Source of the DNA: Paucidesulfovibrio longus DSM 6739
GTDB lineage: Bacteria; Desulfobacterota; Desulfovibrionia; Desulfovibrionales; Desulfovibrionaceae
Assembly: GCF_000420485.1 (NCBI RefSeq)
Contig: NZ_ATVA01000014.1
Coordinates: forward strand, 124,001 to 188,000
Reading direction: 5' to 3'
DNA length: 64,000 bases
This document shows positions 35,050-43,962 of this stretch, one piece after another. How positions within the stretch are numbered: position 1 is the stretch's first letter; each line of letters begins with the position of its first letter. The notes under the pieces were generated by a model, which saw nothing but the letters and a program-made list of their open reading frames with translations, was not told the origin of the DNA and did no database searches. Position numbers and translations under genes: made by a program.

Positions 35050-36126
35050 TCAGTTCGTGCCGCGGACCAGCACCACGACCCGTGCATTTTCAAAAATTCG
35101 TTCCTCGGCGTCGGCCCTGCGCAGGGCGGCCGCGCCTTCCCGGCTGAGCACCAGCGCGCCGTCCGCTGTCGCCCGCAGGCACTGCACGGTCAGGGCTCGG
35201 TGGGCTCCAAGGGCGCGGATCAGGGATTCGGCCTTTGCCGGCGTGGTCGTGAACCCGGCCATGCCGCGCCGCACGATGACATCGGCGGCGACCATCTCCG
35301 GCGCGTAGAGCGCTTCTCCGTCCTGGTCCACCAGCCGCAGAACGCGGCCGGGCGCAAAGCCGCAATCCCGCGCGTCCACCACGACGCCGTCGATGGGCGG
35401 TTCCCGCGGCCCGCTGTTGGGGCTGAGCAGAAGGCGGCAGCGCAGTCCCTGGGGAACAGGCTCGAAGGACGCCTCGACCACGCGCAGTCCCGCGATTTCG
35501 GACCTGGGATCGCTCCAGTCGGGCAGGGGAAAGCCGGGATCAAGACGCTCCAGGCGTCCAGATACGGTGACCAGATAGGCATCGCCGCTCTTCACGAGGA
35601 TCACGTCCGTGAGGGGCTGCGCGCCGCAGGATGCCCGCTGCCTCCAGACCGTGAACTCCCCGGCCTTTCCGGAAAGAGTCTCGGCCAGGATGCCGCTCGG
35701 AGCGTCCGCTTCAAGGGAGTCCGGCCGCGCGACCGAGGCCAGGGCGTCGGCCAGGGCGGCCGCAAAGGCGGCCTTGCGGACGTCTGCCTGCGAAGCGTTG
35801 CCGCCGAGAAGAGGAGCGAACCCGACGCCGCTGCGGACATGGGAGGCGAAATCCGGCGCCAGGGCGGGTTCCGGCCCTGGACGTTCCGTCGGAAAGGAAG
35901 GCAGGGACGCTCCCGGCGCGGGAGGTTCCGGGGTCTGGGCGGCGCAGCCGCCCAGGAGCAGCGCGGCCAGAACAGCCGTGAGCAGAATGTGGCGCAGCGA
36001 CGCGGAGCGCGGGCCGCAGAGCAGCGAGAGGAGCTGGACGCGCCGTGGGGGAAGGGTCGAGGCGCGGTTGCCGCGCAGCGCATTGTTCATGGCTCTGATG
36101 TAAAACATATTCGGCTGCATTTCCAT
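35050..36126 (-). CDS. Lipoprotein resembling the LPP20/FlgT group
   Basis: 358 residues from the outer ATG, or 346 from ATG 36090; neither has a good ribosome site. Lipobox LLLGGC near residue 61 of the long form follows an unusually long leader, so the true start may be further in. The C-terminal domain (GVVVDARDCGFAPGRVLRLV, then DGEALYAPEMVAADVIVRRG, ending ENARVVVLVRG) is like that of flagellar-associated LPP20/FlgT-type surface lipoproteins; that link is tentative. Confidence 0.65.
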   Translation of the reverse strand: MEMQPNMFYIRAMNNALRGNRASTLPPRRVQLLSLLCGPRSASLRHILLTAVLAALLLGGCAAQTPEPPAPGASLPSFPTERPGPEPALAPDFASHVRSGVGFAPLLGGNASQADVRKAAFAAALADALASVARPDSLEADAPSGILAETLSGKAGEFTVWRQRASCGAQPLTDVILVKSGDAYLVTVSGRLERLDPGFPLPDWSDPRSEIAGLRVVEASFEPVPQGLRCRLLLSPNSGPREPPIDGVVVDARDCGFAPGRVLRLVDQDGEALYAPEMVAADVIVRRGMAGFTTTPAKAESLIRALGAHRALTVQCLRATADGALVLSREGAAALRRADAEERIFENARVVVLVRGTN

Positions 36127-36391
36127 AGGGCAGTACGAGCTGAAGGAAAATCAAGCCAATACAATTGGTGAATATACATTAGATTGATTTCGAATTATGC
36201 ATTAAGGCAGCATTATACTGTTGTACAATAGCAAAAGCAAAAATATTAAATGTTATTTGAAGTCATATCCAAACACAAATGTCTGATATAGCATCAAAAT
36301 ATAGCGTTAACGATTGACAATGCTGTATGCTGCATATAGAAGATGTCCCGTAAAACCGTATCGAATCAGTCGATGGAAGGGGGGCATTACC
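36127..36391 (+). promoter_or_regulatory. AT-rich intergenic region with promoter-like sequence
   Basis: About 265 bases of AT-rich sequence, strongly unlike its GC-rich flanks. TTGACA (36314-36319) and TATAGA (36335-36340) with a 15-base spacer form a possible promoter for the small gene at 36392. No gene, repeat or named RNA is seen. Confidence 0.5.
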
Positions 36392-36583
36392 ATGAATTAT
36401 TACATAATCAAAAGGGATGAATGCGGTCGCCTGGTCAGCGCCGAGGAATTGTCGAACCTGGGATTTCAGGTGTCAGAGGCGTGCGCAGTCGCTCCGCGCG
36501 GGCGGAATGAAGGCTGTCCAGATGAAGAGGAATTCGAGAATTCCCGCTCCGAACCGCTGCCGGTCCGGTCGGAGGAGGCTTGA
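36392..36583 (+). CDS. Small protein of unknown function
   Basis: 63 residues from ATG 36392, preceded by AAGGGGGG. Begins MNYYIIKRDECGRLVSAEEL, followed by a Cys/Arg stretch and an acidic tail. No family recognised and no signal peptide. The strong ribosome site and the AT-rich promoter region support a real gene. It precedes the HDOD gene by 84 bases. Confidence 0.6.
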   Translation: MNYYIIKRDECGRLVSAEELSNLGFQVSEACAVAPRGRNEGCPDEEEFENSRSEPLPVRSEEA

Positions 36584-36667
36584 GGCGCGGTCATTGACAG
36601 CACACACGGCAGCGCTTAATCCATATGTGGAAGAAGAGGTCACAAACCGAGGAATATTCGTTCAACA

Positions 36668-37915
36668 GTGTCCGATATTACGCATTTCACAAAATCCTTT
36701 CTCGCGCGGCAGCCGATTTTTGATGCGACTCTGAACACTTGGGGGTACATGCTCCTGTTCAGGGCCTGCGGGGAGGATACCTGCGCGGAGATCGACAATC
36801 CCTTCGAGGCCACCACGGACGTGCTCTCCACGCTGCCCATGGTCACGGAGGGGCTGCCGGAGCACGCCAGGGCCATGATCCGCTTTCCCGCCAGGGCCAT
36901 CCGCGAGGAAATGCCGGTGACGCTGCGGCCCGAATCCACGGCCATGATCATGGCCCGGCTGTCCTGCTCCAGCCAGGAGGACATCCTCGTTCTCGAGCGG
37001 CTCAAGGAGGAAGGCTACCTCGTGGCCGTGGACGATCTTTCCCCTGGTTGCGAAGGCGACAAGCTCGTGGGCATGGCGGACATCCTGGTGCTCGATTTCG
37101 CCACCCAGAGCGAGGATCAGCTGCGTGCGCTGGCGCGGGTGGCTGTGCGCGGCGGACTGACGCTGATGGCCAAGAAGGTCGAGACGCGCGAGGGGATGGC
37201 CCTGGCTCGCGAGCTGGGCGTGCAGCTTTTCCACGGCTATTTCTACCAGCAGCCGGACATCCACGAGGGCCGCAAGCTGTCCACGGTCCGGGCGGCGCGC
37301 ATGCGCCTCTTCGAGCTGCTCAGCCAGGACGAGCCGGATTTCGACGTCATCGCCACCGCCATCGAACCGGATCCCGTGATCAGTTTCCGGCTGCTGAACT
37401 TCCTGAATTCGCCGCATTTCGGATTCGCCAGGGAAATCTCCTCGGTACGGCAAGCCATTGTACTCGCGGGCTGGCACAAGGTCCGCAACTGGCTGCGCCT
37501 GATCCTGCTCTCGGACATCACCCCCCAGGAAAAAACCAGCGAACTGCTCTACCTCTCCGCGCACCGGGCAAGGTTCCTGGAGCTGCTGGCCACGTCGGCG
37601 GGGCAGGCGGAACAGGCCCAGAGCCTGTTTCTCGTAGGCCTTTTCTCCCTTCTGGACGCGCTGCTGGACATGCCCATGTCCGAGGTCGTGCGGCTCGTGC
37701 ATCTTTCTCCCGAGATATCCGAGGCGCTGTGCGGAGACGAGAGCGCGTTCTCCCCCTGGCTGGCCCTGGCGCGCACCATCGAGAACGGGGAGTGGGACGC
37801 CATGGGGCATCTGGCCCTGAATCTCAATCTGCCCACGGGCTCGGTGTCCGAGGCGTACGTGGAAGCCTACGAATGGGCGGACGGTTTTTTCAAGACTTCT
37901 TCGATTCCGGGCTGA
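36668..37915 (+). CDS. YuxH-type HDOD protein with degenerate EAL domain
   Basis: 415 residues from GTG 36668. The N-terminal EAL-like domain (about 5-195) retains FLARQPIFDA and GVQLFHGYFYQQP, but the catalytic Glu of the usual YELLFR is Met28 (YMLLFR), and the metal-binding acids are mostly gone: no phosphodiesterase activity is expected. The HDOD domain (about 200-400) has ELLSQDEPDF, DPVISFRLLNFLNS and SVRQAIVLAGW. Such proteins act as signalling scaffolds, some still sensing c-di-GMP. Confidence 0.9.
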   Translation: MSDITHFTKSFLARQPIFDATLNTWGYMLLFRACGEDTCAEIDNPFEATTDVLSTLPMVTEGLPEHARAMIRFPARAIREEMPVTLRPESTAMIMARLSCSSQEDILVLERLKEEGYLVAVDDLSPGCEGDKLVGMADILVLDFATQSEDQLRALARVAVRGGLTLMAKKVETREGMALARELGVQLFHGYFYQQPDIHEGRKLSTVRAARMRLFELLSQDEPDFDVIATAIEPDPVISFRLLNFLNSPHFGFAREISSVRQAIVLAGWHKVRNWLRLILLSDITPQEKTSELLYLSAHRARFLELLATSAGQAEQAQSLFLVGLFSLLDALLDMPMSEVVRLVHLSPEISEALCGDESAFSPWLALARTIENGEWDAMGHLALNLNLPTGSVSEAYVEAYEWADGFFKTSSIPG

Positions 37916-38019
37916 GCCTTCAGCGGGTCCGGCACGCGGCTCCGCCCTCTTTCCCCCTGCACGATGATGATGTAAGCTGCGCCGCGAAACTCATCGCAAC
38001 CTCGCAGACCGGAGCATAC

Positions 38020-38625
38020 ATGCGCCTGACTCGTACCATCGGCCTGGCCGTCCTTTCTGGACTTCTGCTTGCCGCGCCCGCCGTCGCGCAATGCGTCGAG
38101 GGCAACTGCATCAACGGCTCGGGAACCAAGATCACCCGCGGGCACAAATATTCCGGCGAGTTTGTGGACAACCATCGCCAGGGCTACGGCACATATGAAT
38201 TTCCCAACGGCGACACGTACACGGGCGAATTCGTGCAGGGCGACATGGAAGGACAGGGCGTCTACCACTACGCCAACGGCGACCGCTACAAGGGCGAGTT
38301 CAAGGACAACCTGCCCGACGGCGTGGGGGAATTCACCTATGCGGACGGCAAATCCGTGAAGGGCGTTTTCGAAAAGGGCGTGCTCGTCCGGCCCGATGAG
38401 CAGGTCGTGTCGCATGATCTTCCCGAACCCGGCCAGAGCGCGGGCGCGGGCGGCGCGGACGAAAGCTATCCGGACAGCGTGGGCGTGCGCCCGTGGGATA
38501 CGGACGCGGACCACGCCGGGAGCGAGCCTGCGCCGGACGACGCGAGAGACGCCGGACACTACGGAGGCGGGTCCGGGGCTGCGGACGACTACGCGGCCGA
38601 GCCCGGACAGGAGCCTGCGTTCTAG
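38020..38625 (+). CDS. Secreted MORN-repeat protein
   Basis: 201 residues from ATG 38020, with GGAG five bases upstream. Signal peptide about 1-23 ending AVAQ. Three to four MORN repeats (about 43-115): HKYSGEFVDNHRQGYGTYEF, NGDTYTGEFVQGDMEGQGVY, NGDRYKGEFKDNLPDGVGEF, and a degenerate last unit. The acidic Gly/Ala/Asp-rich tail (about 130-201) is probably disordered. Bacterial MORN proteins act in envelope or surface contexts; the partner is unknown. Confidence 0.88.
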   Translation: MRLTRTIGLAVLSGLLLAAPAVAQCVEGNCINGSGTKITRGHKYSGEFVDNHRQGYGTYEFPNGDTYTGEFVQGDMEGQGVYHYANGDRYKGEFKDNLPDGVGEFTYADGKSVKGVFEKGVLVRPDEQVVSHDLPEPGQSAGAGGADESYPDSVGVRPWDTDADHAGSEPAPDDARDAGHYGGGSGAADDYAAEPGQEPAF

Positions 38626-38661
38626 CGCGGCGTCCGGTGGGATTGAATGGATTTTCGGCAC

Positions 38662-38697
38662 GGGGCCGGCGCAAGGGGAAACCCGTGCGTCGGCCCC
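38662..38697. terminator. GC hairpin between convergent genes
   Basis: GGGGCCGGCGCA pairs with TGCGTCGGCCCC (one G-T pair) around 12 bases, between the MORN gene and the polyferredoxin gene. No T run, so rho-independent stopping is unproven. Confidence 0.55.
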
Positions 38698-38709
38698 GCG
38701 CGTTTGCGG

Positions 38710-39738
38710 CTACATGCCCAGGGCGCGCCGGGTGATGCCCCGCAGCATTTCGCGGGGCATGTCCGCGTCCCAGTGTCCGCTGGCCCGGCCCCAGGCGTAG
38801 AAGCCGAGCAGCACGGCCACGGCCCCGGCTCCGGCCAGCCAATACGGCACGCGCCGATTCCCGGCACGCAGGCTCAGGCAGCCCGGCACGGGACACGCGC
38901 CCACGCATTCCCCGCAGCCCACGCATTCCGGCGTGTTCACCCGTTCGGCCTTGTCCACGGCGATGCCGTTGGGGCAGGTCCGGGCGCACTTGCCGCAGGC
39001 GATGCAGGAATCCGGCTCGCGCTGCACGGCCACGGGCGAGCAGAGCGCGACGAGCCCGAGCAGCGCGCCGTACGGACAGAGAAAGCGGCACCAGAAATTG
39101 CGCACGAGCAGGGAAGCGAGGACCAGCCCGGCCAGGACCGCGAGCAGGAGCAGGGACGGCCGGGCAAAGAACATCAGCATGCGCGAATCCGCCGCGAAAT
39201 AGTACGGCGTGGTGCGGAACTGCTCGATGGCGGGCAGGGTCAGCAAGACGACGAAGGCCGCAAGCGCTCCGGCCAGGAGAAGGTATTTCGGAACCCAGAG
39301 CAGGTAGCGCGTGCGCCCGGAAACGCGTTTGGCCAGGCCCAGCCTGCGGCCCAGGCGGTCGAGCAGGTTGGAGAGGAACCCCAGGGGACAGATCCAGCCG
39401 CAGAAGCCGCGCCGGAAGACCATGCACATGGCCACCAGGGCCAGGAGAATGGTCAGGGCGGCGGGGTGCACCGTGTCCCATTGCCCGGTGAGCAGCCAGC
39501 GCTTCAGGCTCATGAGCGAGACGATGGGCAGAAAGCCCTCCACAGCGGCGGGCTTGGCCGCATAGACGTCTCTTGCTCCCAGCGCCCAGGCCACATGCAG
39601 GGCCAGCTCCCAGGCCAGATAGACGTGGAACAGGGCGAACGCGCCCTGCACGGCAAGGCGCAGGCGGATGGGCGATCCAAGAATGCGAGTCTTAATAATA
39701 TGCGTGAGTTTTCCACTGGATGAAGATTCGGTAGGCAT
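38710..39738 (-). CDS. NapH/CcoG-like polyferredoxin membrane protein
   Basis: 342 residues, about five or six membrane segments. Two membrane CxxxCP motifs (GFCGWICPLGFL and NFWCRFLCPYGALLG) and two soluble 4Fe-4S clusters (CIACGKCARTCP and CVGCGECVGACP) match the NapH family, which moves electrons between quinones and periplasmic or cytoplasmic acceptors. No nitrate or other reductase is adjacent, so the acceptor is unknown. The N-terminus is Ser-rich. Confidence 0.9.
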   Translation of the reverse strand: MPTESSSSGKLTHIIKTRILGSPIRLRLAVQGAFALFHVYLAWELALHVAWALGARDVYAAKPAAVEGFLPIVSLMSLKRWLLTGQWDTVHPAALTILLALVAMCMVFRRGFCGWICPLGFLSNLLDRLGRRLGLAKRVSGRTRYLLWVPKYLLLAGALAAFVVLLTLPAIEQFRTTPYYFAADSRMLMFFARPSLLLLAVLAGLVLASLLVRNFWCRFLCPYGALLGLVALCSPVAVQREPDSCIACGKCARTCPNGIAVDKAERVNTPECVGCGECVGACPVPGCLSLRAGNRRVPYWLAGAGAVAVLLGFYAWGRASGHWDADMPREMLRGITRRALGM

Positions 39739-39888
39739 TCGATAACCTTTCGGACGGTCGACCTCGAAGAGCGGGACGGAGCCGGGATTGGGGCGAAGCG
39801 GGGAAGCGCATCTTGGCCCTTGGGCCTGCGGAGATCAAGCCCGGAAAGCGTCGGCTGGCCGACAGTTCCGGCGCGCGCGAGGGGGGCC

Positions 39889-40638
39889 TTAGTCCAGGTG
39901 CCTGTCGAGGATTTGCTGGTACAGGAGGCTGGCGCGGATTTCGTCCAGCGCCTTCTGAAAACGCTCCACCAGGGCGGGATCCGTGTCCTTGTGGAAGGCG
40001 TAGTACACGTCCATGTCCGTGAGCACGAACACGGTTTCGAAGTCCGAGGGGCTGAAGCCGTGGCGGATCAGGTAGCGGTGCATGGCGCCCTCCTCGTAGG
40101 AGATGAGGTCGATGCGTCCGGCCACGAGCTTCTTGAGGTTGTATTCCATGCTCGTCACGGGTTCCACCTGGATGCGGTCCTTGTACGGGTCGAGCAGCAG
40201 GTCGGAAATGTCCTTGATCACGGTGCCCACCGAGTAGTTCCGAAGCTCTTCGATGTCCCGGACCTGCAAGTGGCGGTGGCGCAGTCCCGTGAGCACGAAC
40301 CGCGCCTGGGAGATGGGACCGGCCCAGCGGAAGAGCGTTTCGCGCGAGTCGTTGCGGGCCATGGCGAAGAGGACGGTGTTCGGCTCGGTCTGAACGATGT
40401 CGTAGGCGCGGGCCCAGGGCAGCAGCTGGATGGGCTGCTCGGCCACGCCCATGCGTTTCCAGGCTTCCTTGAGCAGGTCCACGGAGAGTCCCTGGAGTTT
40501 TCCGTCGCGTTCGTAGTTGAAGGGGAAATAGTCTTCGGTGAGGTAGGTCAGGTCTTCCGGGCCCGCGGCCAGTGCCGGGGCGTGGCCCGCGGCGAGGCAG
40601 AAAATCCACAGGGCGAGGAACAGGGACGGTATCCGCAT
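39889..40638 (-). CDS. Periplasmic solute-binding protein (SBP_bac_3), stand-alone
   Basis: 249 residues from ATG 40638, with GGAG six bases upstream. Signal peptide about 1-24 ending ALAA. The SBP_bac_3 fold covers the rest: TYLTEDYFPFNYERDGKLQG, LPWARAYDIVQ and GRIDLISYEEG. The sequence is of the branch often not paired with a transporter. The ABC operon upstream on the same strand has its own binding protein and a terminator before this gene, so it is probably separate. Confidence 0.88.
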   Translation of the reverse strand: MRIPSLFLALWIFCLAAGHAPALAAGPEDLTYLTEDYFPFNYERDGKLQGLSVDLLKEAWKRMGVAEQPIQLLPWARAYDIVQTEPNTVLFAMARNDSRETLFRWAGPISQARFVLTGLRHRHLQVRDIEELRNYSVGTVIKDISDLLLDPYKDRIQVEPVTSMEYNLKKLVAGRIDLISYEEGAMHRYLIRHGFSPSDFETVFVLTDMDVYYAFHKDTDPALVERFQKALDEIRASLLYQQILDRHLD

Positions 40639-40702
40639 GCGTGTCTCCAGCGTCGGCATTGTTGCCTGAGAGAATAGCATGGGGAGCACCGCAACGGCAA
40701 CA

Positions 40703-40740
40703 AAACGGGGCCGGGCGACCGGAAGGGGACGCCCGGCCCC
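40703..40740 (-). terminator. Terminator of the amino-acid ABC operon
   Basis: On the minus strand GGGGCCGGGCG pairs with CGCCCGGCCCC across 12 bases and is followed by GTTTTGTTG. It lies 26 bases after the ATPase stop. Confidence 0.85.
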
Positions 40741-40766
40741 GCAAGGGGCGCGAAGCCGCCAAGGGA

Positions 40767-41531
40767 TCAGAGCATCTTGTCCAGGAACGAGCGGATGCGC
40801 TCGTTGTCCGCGCCTTCGGAAAAGAAATTGGCGGGCGCGCCCTTGGCCAGGAACTTGCCGTTCTCCATGAAGATGACCGTGTCCGCGACCTCGCGGGCAA
40901 AGCCCATGTTGTGGGTCACGATGACCATGGTCATGCCTTCCTCGGCCAGGGAGCGGATCGTGTCGAAGACCTCGCCGACCAGTTCGGGATCCAGGGCCGA
41001 GGTGGGCTCGTCGAAGAGCATCAGCTTGGGCTGCATGGCCAGGGCGCGGGCAATGGCCACGCGCTGCTTCTGGCCGCCGGAAAGGGTGGCGGGAAAGCGG
41101 TTCTTGCGGTCGCCCATGCCGACCTTGTCGAGCATGGCCAGGGCGATGCTTTCCGCTTCGGCGCGGGGCATGCCCTGGACCGTGAGCGGACCTTCCATGA
41201 CGTTGCCGAGGGCGGTCATGTGCGGAAAGAGGTTGAACTGCTGGAAGACCATGCCGATTTCCGCGCGCAGCGCGCAGAGCTGGGCAAGGGGTGCGGGGAC
41301 GCGGCGGCCCTTGCGCTCGACCCAGCCGCGCTCGCGGCCCTCGAAGAGCAGGGCGCCTTCGTCCATGCTTTCCAGGAAGTTCATGGTCCGCAGCAGGGTG
41401 GACTTGCCGGAGCCGGAAGGCCCGACGATGACGACCTTTTCGCCGCGCTGGATGTCCAGGTCGATGTGGTCCACGGCCAGGGTCCGTCCGAAGCGCTTGA
41501 CCACGCCTTTGAGCTGTAGGATGGGCTGCAT
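40767..41531 (-). CDS. Polar amino-acid ABC transporter ATPase
   Basis: 254 residues from ATG 41531. Walker A GPSGSGKST, Q-loop FQQFNLFPHM, signature LSGGQKQR, Walker B LMLFDEPTSALD and H-loop VTHNMGFA are all intact; closest to GlnQ/ArtP-type ATPases. A 15-residue insertion-like stretch (RERGWVERKGRRVP) lies before the Q-loop. Third gene of the operon, 14 bases after the permease. Confidence 0.95.
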   Translation of the reverse strand: MQPILQLKGVVKRFGRTLAVDHIDLDIQRGEKVVIVGPSGSGKSTLLRTMNFLESMDEGALLFEGRERGWVERKGRRVPAPLAQLCALRAEIGMVFQQFNLFPHMTALGNVMEGPLTVQGMPRAEAESIALAMLDKVGMGDRKNRFPATLSGGQKQRVAIARALAMQPKLMLFDEPTSALDPELVGEVFDTIRSLAEEGMTMVIVTHNMGFAREVADTVIFMENGKFLAKGAPANFFSEGADNERIRSFLDKML

Positions 41532-41545
41532 GCGGATTCTCCGGG

Positions 41546-42598
41546 CTAGCGCCGTTCGTACACGCCCACGCGCCGTTCGATCCACTCGAAGGTCACGGTG
41601 AAGACCGTGGTGATGGCGAGATAGATGAGCGCCGCGAAGAAGAGCACGCTGACGTTGAAGTAGGCGTTGAACATCTGGTCCGCCGCGCGCATCAGCTCGA
41701 CCATGGCGATGGTCGAGACCAGGGCGGTGTCCTTGATCAGCGCGATGAACTCGTTGGCGAAGGGCGGGATGATCCGCTTGTAGGTCTGGGGAATGATCAC
41801 CCGGCGCATGGTCTGGCGGTAGGTCATGCCCAGGGCCTTGGCGGCCTCGGTCTGGCCGTCGTCGATGGATTCGATGCCGGCGCGGATGATCTCCGCCAGA
41901 TAGGCCGAGTAGTTCAGGGTCAGGCCCAGGAGCGCCGCGGTCAGGGGATCGAAGGTGATGCCCACGGCGGGCAGGCCGTAGTAGATGAAAAAGAGTTGCA
42001 GAAGCAGCGGGGTGCCCCGGAAGATCCAGATGTCCATCCAGCAGAGGGTGGACAGGGGCTTGAAGCGCGAGAGCCGCCCCAGGGCGATGAACAGCCCGCC
42101 CACAGGGGAGACGAGCATGGTCACGAAGACGAGCAGCAGGGTCATCAGCGTGCCGTGGAGCAGGGCGGGCAGGAAGCGCCGCGCGTCCTGCAGGAGTTTC
42201 TTCCAGGCCGGGAGCCGGGCCTCGTGAATGGACCGCAGCAGCGTCCTGGCCTCGATGTTGTCCGGAAACACCCGCAGCACGTCGTTGACGTAGGCCTCGG
42301 CCGCGTCCATGTCCTTTTCGGCCCAGGCGATGCGCGCAAGCTGCATCCGGGCGAAGAGGTACACGCCGCCGGTCTCGGCGCTGTCCGGCGCGGGAACCCC
42401 GGAAAAAAGCTCGCGGGCCGCGTCCATGTCGCCCTGGTTCAGGGCCTGTTTGGCCTGCCCCACCAGCTCGGCCGGGTCGGCGGGAGCGGCCGCGGTGTTT
42501 GCGGCCAGGGGCCATGCCCAGCTAAGAAACACGATCAGGAGCGGGACCAGCACGGCCCCGCTCCGCTTCATCGCGTCGCTGTTCGCGCGCGTTTTCAT
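41546..42598 (-). CDS. Amino-acid ABC permease with N-terminal TPR-like domain
   Basis: 350 residues, about 120 longer than normal HisM/GlnP permeases. Order: signal or membrane segment (about 11-33), helical TPR-like domain (about 40-125: LVGQAKQALNQGDMDAAREL, AEAYVNDVLRVFPDNIEART), then the permease (about 145-345) with EAAKALGMTYRQTMRRVIIP as the EAA loop. The extra domain is predicted periplasmic, where it could contact the binding protein. Second gene of the operon, 13 bases after the binding-protein gene. Confidence 0.92.
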   Translation of the reverse strand: MKTRANSDAMKRSGAVLVPLLIVFLSWAWPLAANTAAAPADPAELVGQAKQALNQGDMDAARELFSGVPAPDSAETGGVYLFARMQLARIAWAEKDMDAAEAYVNDVLRVFPDNIEARTLLRSIHEARLPAWKKLLQDARRFLPALLHGTLMTLLLVFVTMLVSPVGGLFIALGRLSRFKPLSTLCWMDIWIFRGTPLLLQLFFIYYGLPAVGITFDPLTAALLGLTLNYSAYLAEIIRAGIESIDDGQTEAAKALGMTYRQTMRRVIIPQTYKRIIPPFANEFIALIKDTALVSTIAMVELMRAADQMFNAYFNVSVLFFAALIYLAITTVFTVTFEWIERRVGVYERR

Positions 42599-42611
42599 CG
42601 ATCTGAACCGC

Positions 42612-43400
42612 CTAGAAGTTCTCGGGGTTGGTGATGTCCTCGCCGAACCACTTGATGGAGATCTTGGCCATGGTGCCGTCGGCGATCATGGCGTCGATGG
42701 TCTCCTGAATCTTGTCGCGCAGGGAGACGTCGTTCTTGCGGAAAGCCACGCCGAAAGGCTCCTTGGTGATGAAGCCGGGCAGGGACTTGTACTTGCCGGG
42801 CTGGGCCGCGGTGAAATAAAGGCCGGAGAGGTTGTCCGCGACCACGGCGTCAAGACGGCCGGACTCCAGGTCCAGGAAGGCCTTGGGGTTGTCGTCGTAC
42901 TCGCGGACCTGGGCCGGGGCAGCGGGCAGGGCCTTGGCGGCCTCGACAGCGGAGGAGCCGGCCTGGACGCCGATATTCTTGCCGCCGAGATCCGTGAGCT
43001 GCTTGAGATTCTTCTCGTCCATGCGCACCAGGGCGATCTGGCCGTCCATCATGTAGGGCTTGGTGAAGAGCACCTGCTTGGCGCGGTCCTCGGTGATGGT
43101 CATGCCGTTCCAGATGGCGTCGAACTTGTTGCTGTTCAGCGAGTTGATCACGCCTTCCCAGGCGGTCGGCTGCCAGACGATCTTGATGCCGAGGCGGCGT
43201 CCGGCCTCTTCGGCGGCGTCGATGTCGAAGCCGACCAGCTTGCCGTCGTCGGTGCGGAAGCCCATGGGCGGGAAGGCATCGTCAAGGCCGATGACCATTT
43301 CGCCCTTGGCCTGGACTTTCTGCCAGGAATCCTCGGCCTGGGCCGTGACGGCCAGGCACATGGCCGCTAGCACAAAAAGCACGATAAGGCTACGTTTCAT
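42612..43400 (-). CDS. Amino-acid ABC transporter substrate-binding protein
   Basis: 262 residues. Signal peptide about 1-22 (VTAQA). SBP_bac_3 fold: MVIGLDDAFPPMGFRTDDGK, GFDIDAAEEAGRRLG, FDAIWNGMTITEDRA and LDAVVADNLSGLYF. GGAGG precedes the ATG. First gene of the three-gene importer operon. The glutamine/lysine-arginine type is likely, but the ligand cannot be fixed from sequence. Confidence 0.94.
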   Translation of the reverse strand: MKRSLIVLFVLAAMCLAVTAQAEDSWQKVQAKGEMVIGLDDAFPPMGFRTDDGKLVGFDIDAAEEAGRRLGIKIVWQPTAWEGVINSLNSNKFDAIWNGMTITEDRAKQVLFTKPYMMDGQIALVRMDEKNLKQLTDLGGKNIGVQAGSSAVEAAKALPAAPAQVREYDDNPKAFLDLESGRLDAVVADNLSGLYFTAAQPGKYKSLPGFITKEPFGVAFRKNDVSLRDKIQETIDAMIADGTMAKISIKWFGEDITNPENF

Positions 43401-43497
43401 AGCTCCCTCCGGTCTCTGCGGGGTTGTTGTGACAAAATGGGCCTAGCCCAAGGCCGGGCAACATGCAAGGAGAGAATCCCTGTGCAAGGCCGGGGGG

Positions 43498-43794
43498 CTA
43501 GGTCATGTCGCGCATGGAGGAGAAAAAGCTCTCCGCGTCGAAAGCCGGGTGCTTTTGTTCCAGCTCTGGCAGGGCCGCGAAAAAATCGTCCCAGCCCGCT
43601 ATTTCCGGCAGCTTTTTCTTGTCGGCGTACGGCTTGAAGGTGGTTCCGTCCGGGCACTTCGTCATCACGATCTCGAAGACGCCCCCGGCGTTCTGGTCCA
43701 TCCAGTGCGCGGACCAGGAGCTGCGGTCTCCCTCGGTCTTTTTATATTTTTCGAAGTAGGCCTCGAAAGCGGCGCGGATTTCCTCGTTCGTCAT
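43498..43794 (-). CDS. Small conserved-looking protein of unknown function
   Basis: 98 residues from ATG 43794, preceded by GGGAGG; the longer frame to 43836 is unlikely. Mixed helical and charged, with a Trp-rich start ([14 protein letters not shown]). No signal, membrane or catalytic motif seen, and no family recognised. Upstream of the ABC binding protein on the same strand by 97 bases. Confidence 0.65.
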   Translation of the reverse strand: MTNEEIRAAFEAYFEKYKKTEGDRSSWSAHWMDQNAGGVFEIVMTKCPDGTTFKPYADKKKLPEIAGWDDFFAALPELEQKHPAFDAESFFSSMRDMT

Positions 43795-43962
43795 TTCGCC
43801 TCCCTGGTTGGAATGAGATGTTTCAGCAATAATCATACCTCATTGAACAGCTTCTTCCAAGGCGCTTGTGCCATCTCTCACAAGAGCCGGGAGGCGTTCC
43901 TCTGCGCGCAAAAAGCTGGTAACCAGTCTGCCAATCCCCTGTTTTGCATTTGGAGGATTCCC

